A stretch of DNA of 8,934 nt from SZUA-521 sp041738285 (GCA_041738285.1 JBGSQB010000082.1:1-8934); one strand, 5' to 3'. Positions 1 through 7,486 are shown, counted from the first letter of the stretch. Made by a program: numbers and translations. The notes: generated by a model not told the origin, from the letters alone.

Positions 1-796
1 CATCGCCGACGCCATCGGCCCCATCCAGTTGCGTGAGCGCGACACCCGAAGGCTGCATCGCGGCGCACTGACGAATCAGCGTCTGCAGCGCGCGGATGCG
101 ATAGGTCACGGGCAGCACGATAAAGGTCTCGAACCCCGGCAGCTCGCCCAGGGCGTCGACGCCTGCGCCATGCGGCGACAGCCCCGGGGTATCGACCAGT
201 ACCAGCGAGCGGTCGGCCAGCGTGCCGAGTGCCGAAGCCATTTCGCCACTCGAACTCGCTTCCAGGACCGGTACGCCGAGCAGTTCGCCGGCAAGCATCA
301 GCGCCTCGGCACCCGCCAATCGTGCCGTGTCACCGGTCACCATCGCGACCGACCGATTGCCGAACTGCAGGACGTGATTGGTCGCGAGGCGAATGAGCGT
401 GGTCGTTCGTCCTGCACCAACCGGCCCGACAACACGTATGCGTCCGCGCGACAGCGCGACGGGTTTTGGCGCCGCTGGCAGCAGTTGCTTGACGCTACGC
501 TCGACGTCGGACCATCGCAGCGATGCAGCCGCGGAGAACACGGCGTCGACGAAGTCGCCGTCGAAACCATAGCCGATCAAACGCTCGCGAGACCGGTCAC
601 CGGTAATCTGCTGTGGTGCTGACCGTGCGGCGCGCTGCGCGCCGACTTCCACGCGCCCATCGTCGCGGCGCGCGGTCACCTCGACCCACCCGTCGACACG
701 ACGCTGAGATACGATCATCGCATCATCGCCGATCTCAGCGCGCACGAGCTTCAGCGCTTCGCGTACGCTTCGGGCTCGAAATACACCACTATCCAT
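1..796 (-). CDS. flhF: FlhF, SRP-type GTPase for polar flagellum placement (3' end beyond window)
   Basis: FlhF is a signal-recognition-particle family GTPase that recruits early flagellar parts to the cell pole and, with FlhG/FleN, controls flagellar number. The frame starts at ATG 796-794, five bases after the flhA stop, with the Shine-Dalgarno AGAGGA at 805-810. It stays open to the left edge, giving 265 residues without a stop. Residues 6-42 match the FlhF N-terminus (REALKLVRAEIGDDAMIVSQ, then RRVDGWVEV). A short linker (about 43-66) leads to an N-domain and the GTPase core: P-loop GPVGAGRTTT at 124-133, GDTARLAGAEAL at 155-166, DTPG at 202-205 and TQLD at 255-258. In normal FlhF these read GPTGVGKTTT, DTYRIGAxEQL, DTAG and TKLD, so Lys130 is Arg (codon CGA, 407-409) and the G4 Lys is Gln. 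The fold, order and neighbours make the family assignment secure. Whether it still hydrolyses GTP is doubtful. The C-terminal end of the G domain is not visible. Confidence 0.93.
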   Translation of the reverse strand, partial: MDSGVFRARSVREALKLVRAEIGDDAMIVSQRRVDGWVEVTARRDDGRVEVGAQRAARSAPQQITGDRSRERLIGYGFDGDFVDAVFSAAASLRWSDVERSVKQLLPAAPKPVALSRGRIRVVGPVGAGRTTTLIRLATNHVLQFGNRSVAMVTGDTARLAGAEALMLAGELLGVPVLEASSSGEMASALGTLADRSLVLVDTPGLSPHGAGVDALGELPGFETFIVLPVTYRIRALQTLIRQCAAMQPSGVALTQLDGADGVGD

Positions 797-801
797 GTCG
801 C

Positions 802-2898
802 TCATCCTCTTCCAATGGTCGCTACGACCGTGATTTGTTTGTTGTCAGGTACTTCCTCGTAGCTCAGCACGTGCACGAGCTTGTTGCCGTAGCGTACGAA
901 GCGACTGAGCAAGCCACGCACACCCGAGGCCACCAGCAACACCGCCGCCTTGCCCGAGATCTCCTGGCGCTCACACGCGGTGGCGATGGATTTCTGAAGT
1001 CGATCGGCCATACCAGGTTCGATGACCGGTGCATCGGCACCACCCTGCGACCTGGCTTTGATCAGCAATGACTCCAGATCAGGATCGAGCGTGATCACTT
1101 CGAGCGTCGCGGCCTGCCCGTAGATGCTCTGCACAATCAAACGCCCGAGTGCGATACGCACCGCGCTGGTGAGTTGTTCGGGATCTGTCGACTTGGTCGA
1201 TGCCTCGATAATGGTCTCGGCAATCGTGCGGATGTCACGCACGGGCACCTTTTCGCGCAACAGGTTCTGCATGACCTTGAGCAGCACGGACAGCGACACC
1301 GAGTTCGGCACCAGCTGTTCGGCAAGCTTCGGTGATGCGCTGGTCAGCTTCTGCATGAGCTCGGACACCTCGTCGTGGCCGATGATTTCCGCAGCGTGAT
1401 CCTGCATGACCTGGTTCAGGTGCGTCGCGATGACCGTGCTTGCATCGACCACGGTGTATCCGAGCGTTGCCGCATTGTCTTTCTGGTTTTCCTCTATCCA
1501 GACCGCGGTCAGCCCGAATGCCGGATCTTTGGTCTCGATACCGTTCAATCGACCAAACACCTCACCGGGATCGATGGCCAGCCACTTGTCGGGATAGATA
1601 TCCGATTCGGCGGCCGTCACACCCATCAGCGTGAGTCGATAACTGTTCGGTGCGAGGTCGAGGTTGTCGCGGATGTGGACCGACGGCACCAGAAACCCCA
1701 GCTCCTGGGACAGCTTTTTGCGTACGCCCTTGATCCGACCAAGAAGTTCGCCACCCTGACTGCGATCCACCAGAGGTATCAGCCGGTAACCCACTTCGAG
1801 TCCCAGTACGTCCACCGGGGCAACGTCGTCCCACGAAACTTCCATCGGAGCGACCGGCTCGGCTGGTGTCTGGGCCGGTGCCGCGTCCACTTCCTTTGCC
1901 TGGGCAGCGCGTCGGGCGATGATAAAGGCGCCGGCGCCCGCCATGGCACCCATGGTGAGAAACACCAGGTGCGGCATACCCGGAACCACGCCCAGCACGA
2001 TCAAAATTCCCGCAGCAACCGCAAGCGACCGCGGGTCGGTGAACATCTGGCTCAGCACCTGCTCGCGCATGTCTTCGGCGCTCGACACGCGAGTCACCAT
2101 GATTGCGGCAGCGGTGGACAGCAGTAGTGATGGGATCTGGGCGACCAGACCATCGCCGATCGTCAGCAGTGTGTAGTTGCGCATCGCCACGTCGAAATCG
2201 AGGCCATGCTGACCCATGCCGACGCCCAGACCGCCCAGAATGTTGATCACGAGAATCAAAATGCCGGCGACGGCGTCGCCGCGAACGAATTTGCTCGCGC
2301 CATCCATCGAACCGTAGAAGTCCGCCTCTTGGCTGACTTCCGATCGACGCATTCGCGCTTCATCCTGATCGATGAGGCCGGCGTTGAGATCGGCGTCGAT
2401 CGCCATCTGCTTGCCTGGCATCGCATCCAACGTGAATCGGGCGCTGACTTCCGAGATCCGACCAGCACCCTTAGTCACAACCACGAAGTTGATGATGACA
2501 AGGATCACGAACACTACGAAGCCAACAACGTAGTTGCCGCCAACGACGACTTCGCCAAATGCTTCGATGACTTTGCCCGCGGCATCCCCGCCGGCATGAC
2601 CCTCGAGCAGAACGACTCGCGTCGATGCGACATTCAAGGAAAGACGCAGCAGAGTTGCCGCCAGCAGAATGGTCGGGAACGCTGCGAAATCGAGCGGCCT
2701 ACGCGCGTAGACGCTGACCAGCAGCACGACCAGACTCAGCGCGATATTGAAGGTGAATGAAACGTCCAGCAGGAACGGCGGCACCTGCAGAGTCATCATC
2801 GCCAGCAACACGAGCACCAAGATCGGTAGCCCGACGTTGCCATGGGCGATGCGGCCGAAGCTCGACAGGCTCGGCGATTGTGAAAAGCTACTCGCCAT
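802..2898 (-). CDS. flhA: FlhA, flagellar type III export gate protein
   Basis: FlhA is the large inner-membrane export gate subunit. Its nonameric cytosolic ring docks chaperone-substrate complexes, and its membrane part takes part in proton-driven export. The product is 698 residues, a normal family length. The N-terminal half (about 23-330) is a block of hydrophobic helices, beginning with LPILVLVLLAMMTL and PPFLLDVSFTFNIALSLVVL. The cytoplasmic loop carries the FHIPEP-family signature at 147-170, including ISEVSARFTLDAMPGKQMAI, and then KFVRGDAVAGILILVINILGG. A linker rich in Ala, Pro and Glu (about 334-352) leads to the soluble domain (about 355-698), which ends in KLVHVLSYEEVP and a short tail. 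The ATG at 2898-2896 follows the flhB stop (TAA) by two bases. No truncation or missing signature residue is visible. Flagellar rather than virulence type III identity follows from the surrounding fli genes. Confidence 0.98.
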   Translation of the reverse strand: MASSFSQSPSLSSFGRIAHGNVGLPILVLVLLAMMTLQVPPFLLDVSFTFNIALSLVVLLVSVYARRPLDFAAFPTILLAATLLRLSLNVASTRVVLLEGHAGGDAAGKVIEAFGEVVVGGNYVVGFVVFVILVIINFVVVTKGAGRISEVSARFTLDAMPGKQMAIDADLNAGLIDQDEARMRRSEVSQEADFYGSMDGASKFVRGDAVAGILILVINILGGLGVGMGQHGLDFDVAMRNYTLLTIGDGLVAQIPSLLLSTAAAIMVTRVSSAEDMREQVLSQMFTDPRSLAVAAGILIVLGVVPGMPHLVFLTMGAMAGAGAFIIARRAAQAKEVDAAPAQTPAEPVAPMEVSWDDVAPVDVLGLEVGYRLIPLVDRSQGGELLGRIKGVRKKLSQELGFLVPSVHIRDNLDLAPNSYRLTLMGVTAAESDIYPDKWLAIDPGEVFGRLNGIETKDPAFGLTAVWIEENQKDNAATLGYTVVDASTVIATHLNQVMQDHAAEIIGHDEVSELMQKLTSASPKLAEQLVPNSVSLSVLLKVMQNLLREKVPVRDIRTIAETIIEASTKSTDPEQLTSAVRIALGRLIVQSIYGQAATLEVITLDPDLESLLIKARSQGGADAPVIEPGMADRLQKSIATACERQEISGKAAVLLVASGVRGLLSRFVRYGNKLVHVLSYEEVPDNKQITVVATIGRG
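805..810 (-). promoter_or_regulatory. Shine-Dalgarno of flhF, inside the end of flhA
   Basis: AGAGGA lies in the last codons of flhA, directly before its TGA stop, and eight bases before the flhF ATG at 796. It supports this start for flhF and suggests that flhF translation is coupled to flhA termination. Confidence 0.6.
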
Positions 2899-2900
2899 GG

Positions 2901-4028
2901 TTATGCATCACGCCTATAGACTTCCGGAATCTCCACGTCTGCCAACGGCCGCGGCGCCGCCGCTCCGCCTGCTTTGAATCGCCGAAGCTGGTAGACGTAG
3001 GCCAATACCTGGGCGATTGCCACGTAAAGCGCGGCAGGCACTTCGCCGCCAACGTCGGTCGCGTGGTAAACCGCGCGTGTGAGTGCTGGCGACTCGAGCA
3101 CCGGTACGCCGTGCGCCGCAGCGATTTCCCGGATCTTGAAGGCAATGAGATCGGCGCCCTTCGCCAATACCACCGGCGCGGCCATCGACTCGGCGTCGTA
3201 CTTCAAAGCAACCGAGTAGTGCTCTGGGTTGGTGATGACGACATCGGCGTTCGGCACGTCGGCAAACATGCGCCGCCGCGCGAACTCCTGTTGCAATCGC
3301 CGAATGCGGCTCTTCACCTCGGGTCGCCCTTCCGAGTCCTTCATCTCGTCTTTGACTTCCTGGCGTGTCATGCGCAGCTGCTTCTTGAATTCCGCCAACT
3401 GAAACGGAACATCCACGACTGCGATGACCACGAGCGACACGGAGAGGCCGACCAGCGACCAGGCGACCATTGACAGGGAGTCGAGCACCGCCTGTTCGAG
3501 CGGCGCAAACGCAAGCGCGAGCATGTCGGGTGCCATCGCATTGAGCACGGCCATTGCGACCCCGACGACGACCGTCACTTTGGCGATCGCCTTGCCGAGT
3601 TCAACCAGGGCGCGCAGGGAAAACATGCGCTTGAAGCCCGCGAGCGGGCTCATACGGTTGCCCTTGAATGCGATTGCTTTGGCTGAAAGCACGAGTCCAC
3701 CCATGCCGATCGATGAGGCGATCCCGGCAAGCATCACCAGGCCCAGTAGTGGCACCGTCACCCAGAGCGCTTCATTCGCGGCGTACTCGAGCGCGGCGAA
3801 CATCTGATCATCGCTGGCAGAGGCCATGGTGGCACTGCGGCGCATGATCTCGGCAAACGTCGACGCATAGGAGCCACCGAACACAACCAATCCAAGGCTG
3901 CCTGTGACCAGCATCGCCATGCCATTGAGTTCACGAGACCGGGCGACCTGGCCATCCTCGCGCGCCTTCTCCTCTTTGCGCGGAGTCGGTTCTTCGGTCT
4001 TTTCCTGACCAAGCTGTTCTTCAGCCAT
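2901..4028 (-). CDS. flhB: FlhB, flagellar export specificity switch protein
   Basis: FlhB is an inner-membrane export component. Its cytosolic domain cleaves itself and, together with FliK, switches export from rod/hook to filament substrates. The 375 residues start with the typical charged N-terminus (GQEKTEEPTPRKEEKAREDGQ), followed by four hydrophobic segments at about 37-54, 90-120, 145-175 and 185-208. A basic linker (about 213-252) precedes the cytosolic domain. The self-cleavage site reads ITNPEHYSVALKYD, with N267-P268 as the cleavage pair; the usual motif is NPTH, so Glu269 replaces Thr. The conserved SMAAPVVLAKGADLIA and ESPALTRAVYHATDVGGEVP follow, and the protein ends soon after the domain. 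The ATG at 4028-4026 is three bases after the fliR stop and in the same frame as fliR (TAG CCA ATG). Confidence 0.97.
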   Translation of the reverse strand: MAEEQLGQEKTEEPTPRKEEKAREDGQVARSRELNGMAMLVTGSLGLVVFGGSYASTFAEIMRRSATMASASDDQMFAALEYAANEALWVTVPLLGLVMLAGIASSIGMGGLVLSAKAIAFKGNRMSPLAGFKRMFSLRALVELGKAIAKVTVVVGVAMAVLNAMAPDMLALAFAPLEQAVLDSLSMVAWSLVGLSVSLVVIAVVDVPFQLAEFKKQLRMTRQEVKDEMKDSEGRPEVKSRIRRLQQEFARRRMFADVPNADVVITNPEHYSVALKYDAESMAAPVVLAKGADLIAFKIREIAAAHGVPVLESPALTRAVYHATDVGGEVPAALYVAIAQVLAYVYQLRRFKAGGAAAPRPLADVEIPEVYRRDA

Positions 4029-4031
4029 TGG

Positions 4032-4799
4032 CTAGGTCCACCGCCGTGCGAACGCGAAGAAGCTCTGCGACAGCGCATCGAACTGGGGCGCAAAGCCGTA
4101 TAGCGTCACCCAGATGATCGCCAGGCCGAACACCAGCGCGAACGGAAACCCCAGGGAAAAAACGTTCAACTGCGGCGCCGCGCGCGACATCACACCAAAG
4201 GACAGGTTCACCACAAGCAGCGAGGTAACCGCCGGAAGCGCCAGCAACACGGCTCCCGAGAACATCCAGCTGCCAAGGGCCGCCATCTCCCACGCGGTCT
4301 CCGCAATCGACCCTTCGATACCTACGGGCACTCGCTTGAACCCCTCTATGAGAACGTCGAGCAGAACCAGATGGCCGTTCATCGCAACAAACGTCAGGGA
4401 CACCATCATCAGAAAGAACTGAGACAGCACGGTGACAGTGACGCCGTTGGTAGGATCCACCATCGAGGCGAATCCAAGTCCCATCTGCATCGCAATGAAC
4501 TGGCCCGCGACCACGAACAGCTGGAAAAACACGATGGTGGCGAAGCCCAAACCCATACCGATCGCCGTCTGCGTCACGGCCTCTATTCCAACCGATAGAT
4601 CGAGCCGATCGATCGGGGGCAGCGACGGCAGCACGGGCGCCAGCGCAAGTGCCGTCGCAAGGGTCAGTGCGATGCGCACGCGGGGCGGCACCAGTTGGCT
4701 GCCGATCACCGGCACCACCATGAAAAAGCCGCCGACACGAAACATCGCCCACACCACGCGGCTGAGTTCGGCGATTACTGTGTCGATCGGAAAATTCAC
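4032..4799 (-). CDS. fliR: FliR, flagellar export gate membrane protein
   Basis: FliR joins FliP and FliQ in the helical export-gate core embedded in the MS ring. The product is 255 residues, the usual length, and largely hydrophobic. Family landmarks are FRVGGFFMVVPVIG near residue 20, the MGLGFASMVDPTNGVTVTVL segment at 105-124, and RAAPQLNVFSLGFP at 206-219. The start is GTG at 4799-4797, because the only in-frame upstream codons are GCC and then the fliQ TGA. The next in-frame Met (residue 19) would remove the first conserved helix. GGGATGAG immediately upstream can serve as a weak Shine-Dalgarno. The gene lies in the same frame as fliQ, separated by one stop and one codon. An overlapping 261-codon frame on the same strand (4021-4806) is an artefact of base composition. 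Confidence 0.97.
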   Translation of the reverse strand: MNFPIDTVIAELSRVVWAMFRVGGFFMVVPVIGSQLVPPRVRIALTLATALALAPVLPSLPPIDRLDLSVGIEAVTQTAIGMGLGFATIVFFQLFVVAGQFIAMQMGLGFASMVDPTNGVTVTVLSQFFLMMVSLTFVAMNGHLVLLDVLIEGFKRVPVGIEGSIAETAWEMAALGSWMFSGAVLLALPAVTSLLVVNLSFGVMSRAAPQLNVFSLGFPFALVFGLAIIWVTLYGFAPQFDALSQSFFAFARRWT

Positions 4800-4802
4800 G
4801 GC

Positions 4803-5072
4803 TCATCCCACGATCGCAGGAATGTCACGGATCAGGCGGTGCGTGAAGTCCATCAGCGCGTTGAGCAACCAGGGACCCGCAACCATGATCGTGAGCAGCG
4901 TGACCAGGAGGCGCGGCAGAAAGCTCAGGGTCTGTTCATTGATCTGCGTTGCCGCCTGGAATACTGAGACCGCCAAACCGACCAGCAGGCTGGGAACGAC
5001 GATGAGGGTCACCATCACAACGACCAGCCACAGGCCGTCACGAAACAGATCGAGCACATCGGATGGCGTCAT
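4803..5072 (-). CDS. fliQ: FliQ, small flagellar export gate protein
   Basis: FliQ is a two-helix protein present in several copies around the FliP/FliR core of the export gate. The 89-residue length is typical. Two hydrophobic helices (about 14-38 and 52-75) flank the conserved loop FQAATQINEQTLSFLPRLL (38-56), which is diagnostic of the family. The ATG at 5072-5070 lies four bases after the first of two adjacent stops that end fliP (TGATGA). Confidence 0.97.
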   Translation of the reverse strand: MTPSDVLDLFRDGLWLVVVMVTLIVVPSLLVGLAVSVFQAATQINEQTLSFLPRLLVTLLTIMVAGPWLLNALMDFTHRLIRDIPAIVG

Positions 5073-5076
5073 TTCA

Positions 5077-5820
5077 TCACCCGCCTACGAAGCTCGTCGC
5101 CAGGGTCCCCATGACGAGAACCCATCCATCCACCATGACGAACAGCATGATCTTGAACGGCAAGGAAATGATGAGTGGCGATAGCATCATCATGCCCATC
5201 GACATCAGCACGCTCGCGACGACCATGTCGATGACGAGAAATGGAATGAACAGGATGAATCCCATTTGAAAGGCGGTCTTCAATTCACTCGTCATGAATG
5301 CGGGCACCAGCACGAAGAAGCCGACGTCCTCGATTCGATCAACATCCGGCGCGCCAGAGATCTCCATGAACAACGAGACGTCATCCTCTCTTGCTTGCGC
5401 GAGCATGAATCGGCGAAATGGTATTGACGCTAGTTCCAGTGCCTCACCCGGCGCGATTTCTTCGGCGAGATATGGCTTGAGTGCCGTTTCATTCACTTCA
5501 TTGATCACCGGGGACATCACAAACAGCGTCAGAAACAGCGCGAGGCCGATGAGGATTTGATTCGACGGTGTCTGCTGCAAACCAATCGCCTGACGCAGGA
5601 TCGCGAACACGACGATGATCCGTGTGAACGATGTCATCATGATCACAAACGACGGCAACAGGGTGAGCGCCGTCATGATGGCGAGAATCTGCAGTGTCAC
5701 ACTGTACTGCTGCCCACCGTCAGGTTCAGCAGTCAGTGTGATCGCAGGGATTTCCCCGGCGGCAAACGCACTCGGCGCGCAGATCAGCAGCAACGAAAAC
5801 CAGATCGTCGTCATCTTCAT
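5077..5820 (-). CDS. fliP: FliP, flagellar export gate core protein
   Basis: FliP forms the pentameric core of the export gate together with FliR. The product is 247 residues. It begins with a cleavable signal peptide (about 1-20, ending SAFA before AGEIP), a known peculiarity of FliP. Family signatures are PSFVIMMTSFTRIIVVFAIL (56-75), then PSNQILIGLALFLTLFVMSP (85-104), and near the C-terminus GFILFIPFLVIDMVVASVLM (187-206) followed by the methionine-rich SMGMMMLSP of the pore gasket region. The ATG at 5820-5818 overlaps the fliO stop by four bases (ATGA), which implies translational coupling. A second ATG two codons downstream is possible. The gene ends in two adjacent stops, TGATGA. Confidence 0.97.
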   Translation of the reverse strand: MKMTTIWFSLLLICAPSAFAAGEIPAITLTAEPDGGQQYSVTLQILAIMTALTLLPSFVIMMTSFTRIIVVFAILRQAIGLQQTPSNQILIGLALFLTLFVMSPVINEVNETALKPYLAEEIAPGEALELASIPFRRFMLAQAREDDVSLFMEISGAPDVDRIEDVGFFVLVPAFMTSELKTAFQMGFILFIPFLVIDMVVASVLMSMGMMMLSPLIISLPFKIMLFVMVDGWVLVMGTLATSFVGG

Positions 5821-6134
5821 GCGCGACTCATCCAGTTCTTGAGCGTTGCCTTGAAGTCGTCACCTACCGCAATCGCCGGGACATCATTGCCAAAGGCGTG
5901 TAAGGCCGTGACCTGCTGCGGTGTCACGCCAAGCAGAAGTTGCTGGCCATGCACTTCTATGAGCAGCACCCGCTCACGCGTACCGAGCGGCGCTGCAGCC
6001 AGCACGCGAATGACCCCGGTCGTCCGCATGGTGCTTCCGCCCACGCGCTTGAACGCCCAGGCGGCGATGAAGACGAGAGCCAGGGTGGCCAGGAGCGCCA
6101 GGCCAACCTGCGTGATTGCGGGTCCGACTTCCAT
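5817..6134 (-). CDS. fliO: FliO, flagellar export gate assembly protein
   Basis: FliO is a small, poorly conserved membrane protein that helps assemble and stabilise the FliP ring and is not needed in every species. The product is 105 residues with one transmembrane helix (about 10-28). A cytosolic part carries the recognisable FliO pattern PLGTRERVLLIEVHGQQLLL (49-68) followed by GVTPQQVTALH. The position between fliN and fliP is the standard one. The ATG at 6134-6132 follows the fliN stop by six bases, and TGAGG, formed by the fliN stop itself, is a plausible Shine-Dalgarno. The 3' end overlaps fliP by four bases. Confidence 0.92.
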   Translation of the reverse strand: MEVGPAITQVGLALLATLALVFIAAWAFKRVGGSTMRTTGVIRVLAAAPLGTRERVLLIEVHGQQLLLGVTPQQVTALHAFGNDVPAIAVGDDFKATLKNWMSRA

Positions 6135-6140
6135 GTAGCC

Positions 6141-6497
6141 TCAGTTCAGGATTCGAATGCGCTGTTCGGGACTTACGACGTCGGTCAGGCGGATTCCGAA
6201 CTTGTCGTTCACCACCACGACTTCACCATGTGCGACCAATGTGCCATTGACGAGTACATCCAGGGGGTCACCCGCCAGGCGCGTGAGTTCGACTACCGAT
6301 CCCTTGTTGAGCTGCAAAAGGCGCCGAATGCTGATGCTGGTGCTGCCTACTTCCATCGACAGGCGTACGGGAATGTCGAGAACCACGTCCAGATTGCGGC
6401 GATCGACGCTCGCAGCCTCCATCGGCGATCCACCCGCATCTGCCCGCTTGTCCGTTCCCAGTGCACCTGCTCCGATCTTTTCGTTGGACACCGACAT
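6141..6497 (-). CDS. fliN: FliN, flagellar C-ring switch protein
   Basis: FliN forms most of the lower C-ring of the rotor. It works with FliM in direction switching and in docking the FliH/FliI export ATPase. The product is 118 residues, with a disordered hydrophilic N-terminus (about 1-30) followed by a single SpoA domain (about 36-118). The domain includes VVLDIPVRLSMEVGSTSISI, IRRLLQLNKGSVVEL, PLDVLVNGTLVAHGEVVVVN and the terminal EQRIRIL. This is the short enteric/Pseudomonas type rather than the longer FliY type with a phosphatase domain. The ATG at 6497-6495 is five bases after the fliM stop, with a strong AGGAG overlapping that stop. Confidence 0.97.
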   Translation of the reverse strand: MSVSNEKIGAGALGTDKRADAGGSPMEAASVDRRNLDVVLDIPVRLSMEVGSTSISIRRLLQLNKGSVVELTRLAGDPLDVLVNGTLVAHGEVVVVNDKFGIRLTDVVSPEQRIRILN

Positions 6498-6504
6498 CTC
6501 TCCT
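6498..6504 (-). promoter_or_regulatory. Shine-Dalgarno of fliN overlapping the fliM stop
   Basis: AGGAGAG overlaps the TAG stop of fliM and ends directly at the fliN ATG. Its AGGAG core leaves only two bases before the start codon, a tighter spacing than usual. It supports the chosen fliN start and coupling to fliM. Confidence 0.6.
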
Positions 6505-7486
6505 AATGCGAAACGAAAGGTTCTTGAAATTCGAGGGCGAGATTCCCGCGCGCATTGCCAAGCTTGGCAATGAATGCCGGAATCCCGTTGGCCTCAACGA
6601 CATGATGATCAGGTACATCGACCGCGATCACGTCACCCGCGCGCAGCCGCAGCACCTCCCTCAGTGAAATGTCGCGCTCCGCGATCGCACAGTTGATGGA
6701 GACGCGCGCATCGAGGATGCGCCGTTCGAGATTTGGCACCCAGCGCCGATCGACCTCTGATGCTTTGCCCTGGCCTGCACTCTCGAGCAGCTCGCGATGC
6801 GGTTCGAGCATCGCGTAGGGAAGCGCGAGCTGAATCTCGCCGGCGCCATTGTCGAGTTCTGCGGTATACGTATTCACCAGCACGATTTCATTGGCGCTGA
6901 ATGTGTTCAGCAGGGACGGGTTCACCTCGGCGCCGACCTGGGTGATCTCGATCGGCAACACACCCTTCCAGGCTTGCATCAGATCTGCATACACACACTC
7001 GAGCACGCGGCGGATGATGCGCATTTCGGTCGGGGTGAACTCGCGACCTTCGGGACTTACCTGACTGCTGGTACCGCCAAAGAACTGGTCGACCAGTCGA
7101 AATACGAGCTTGGCATCGATCACCACCAGGCCGACGCCCACAAATGGTTTGATCTTCACCAGATTGATGCTGGTCGGTACATAGAGGGTCTGCAGGTACT
7201 CGCTGAATTTCATCACCTGAACGCCACCCACACCGATGTCGATGGGGTAGCGCAGCAGGTTGTAGAGGCTGGTCTTGATCAGCCTCGCAAACTTTTCGTT
7301 GACGAGTTCGAGCGTCGGCAATCGACCCTTGACGACCCGATCCTGACTCGACAGGTCGTAGGGTTTCACATCGGCCGCGACGGGCCCTTCGGAGTCGACA
7401 TCTTCGGCCACATCCTCGACTCCATGCAGCAGCGCCTCGATCTCCTCTTGAGTCAGCAGCTCCCGCTTGGCGATGGTATCACTCAT
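6503..7486 (-). CDS. fliM: FliM, flagellar motor switch protein
   Basis: FliM is the central C-ring protein. Phospho-CheY binds its N-terminal peptide and changes the direction of rotation. Counting from ATG 7486, the product is 327 residues. The CheY-binding peptide LTQEEIEALL (11-20) is the EIDALL-type motif. The middle, FliG-binding CheC-like domain includes VPTSINLVKIKPFVGVGLVV and LVDQFFGG. The C-terminal SpoA domain runs from about residue 245 to the end and includes LRAGDVIAVDVPDHHVV and GIPAFIAKLGNARGNLAL. Start choice is ambiguous: GTG at 7489-7487 (overlapping the fliL stop as GTGA) is immediately followed by ATG at 7486-7484 (sharing one base with the stop, TGATG). I prefer ATG. 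Neither has a clear Shine-Dalgarno, so translation probably depends on termination of fliL. Confidence 0.97.
   Translation of the reverse strand: MSDTIAKRELLTQEEIEALLHGVEDVAEDVDSEGPVAADVKPYDLSSQDRVVKGRLPTLELVNEKFARLIKTSLYNLLRYPIDIGVGGVQVMKFSEYLQTLYVPTSINLVKIKPFVGVGLVVIDAKLVFRLVDQFFGGTSSQVSPEGREFTPTEMRIIRRVLECVYADLMQAWKGVLPIEITQVGAEVNPSLLNTFSANEIVLVNTYTAELDNGAGEIQLALPYAMLEPHRELLESAGQGKASEVDRRWVPNLERRILDARVSINCAIAERDISLREVLRLRAGDVIAVDVPDHHVVEANGIPAFIAKLGNARGNLALEFQEPFVSH

Noticed and set aside
29..622. 197-codon plus-strand open frame opposite flhF
   Set aside because: It is antisense to a clear FlhF coding frame, has low-complexity Arg/Gln/His-rich composition and no recognisable motif.
1375..2127. 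250-codon plus-strand open frame opposite flhA
   Set aside because: It mirrors conserved FlhA coding sequence and its His/Arg/Gln-rich product resembles no known family; a shadow frame of GC-rich DNA.
4021..4806. A 261-codon open frame on the minus strand covering all of fliR, starting with an ATG that overlaps the fliQ stop as ATGA
   Set aside because: The product is rich in Arg, Gly, Ala and Asp with no family signature or membrane segments, while the overlapping FliR frame has all expected motifs. The open frame is explained by GC-rich third codon positions.
4432..5184. 250-codon plus-strand open frame opposite fliR, fliQ and fliP
   Set aside because: The Thr/Ser/Arg-rich product is what the antisense of hydrophobic membrane-protein codons gives, and it crosses three real genes.
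2901..5820. A virulence-type (injectisome) type III secretion cluster
   Set aside because: The FliP/Q/R, FlhB and FlhA homologues are shared with injectisomes, but the neighbouring FliK, FliL, FliM, FliN, FliO and FlhF are flagellar, so the cluster is flagellar.
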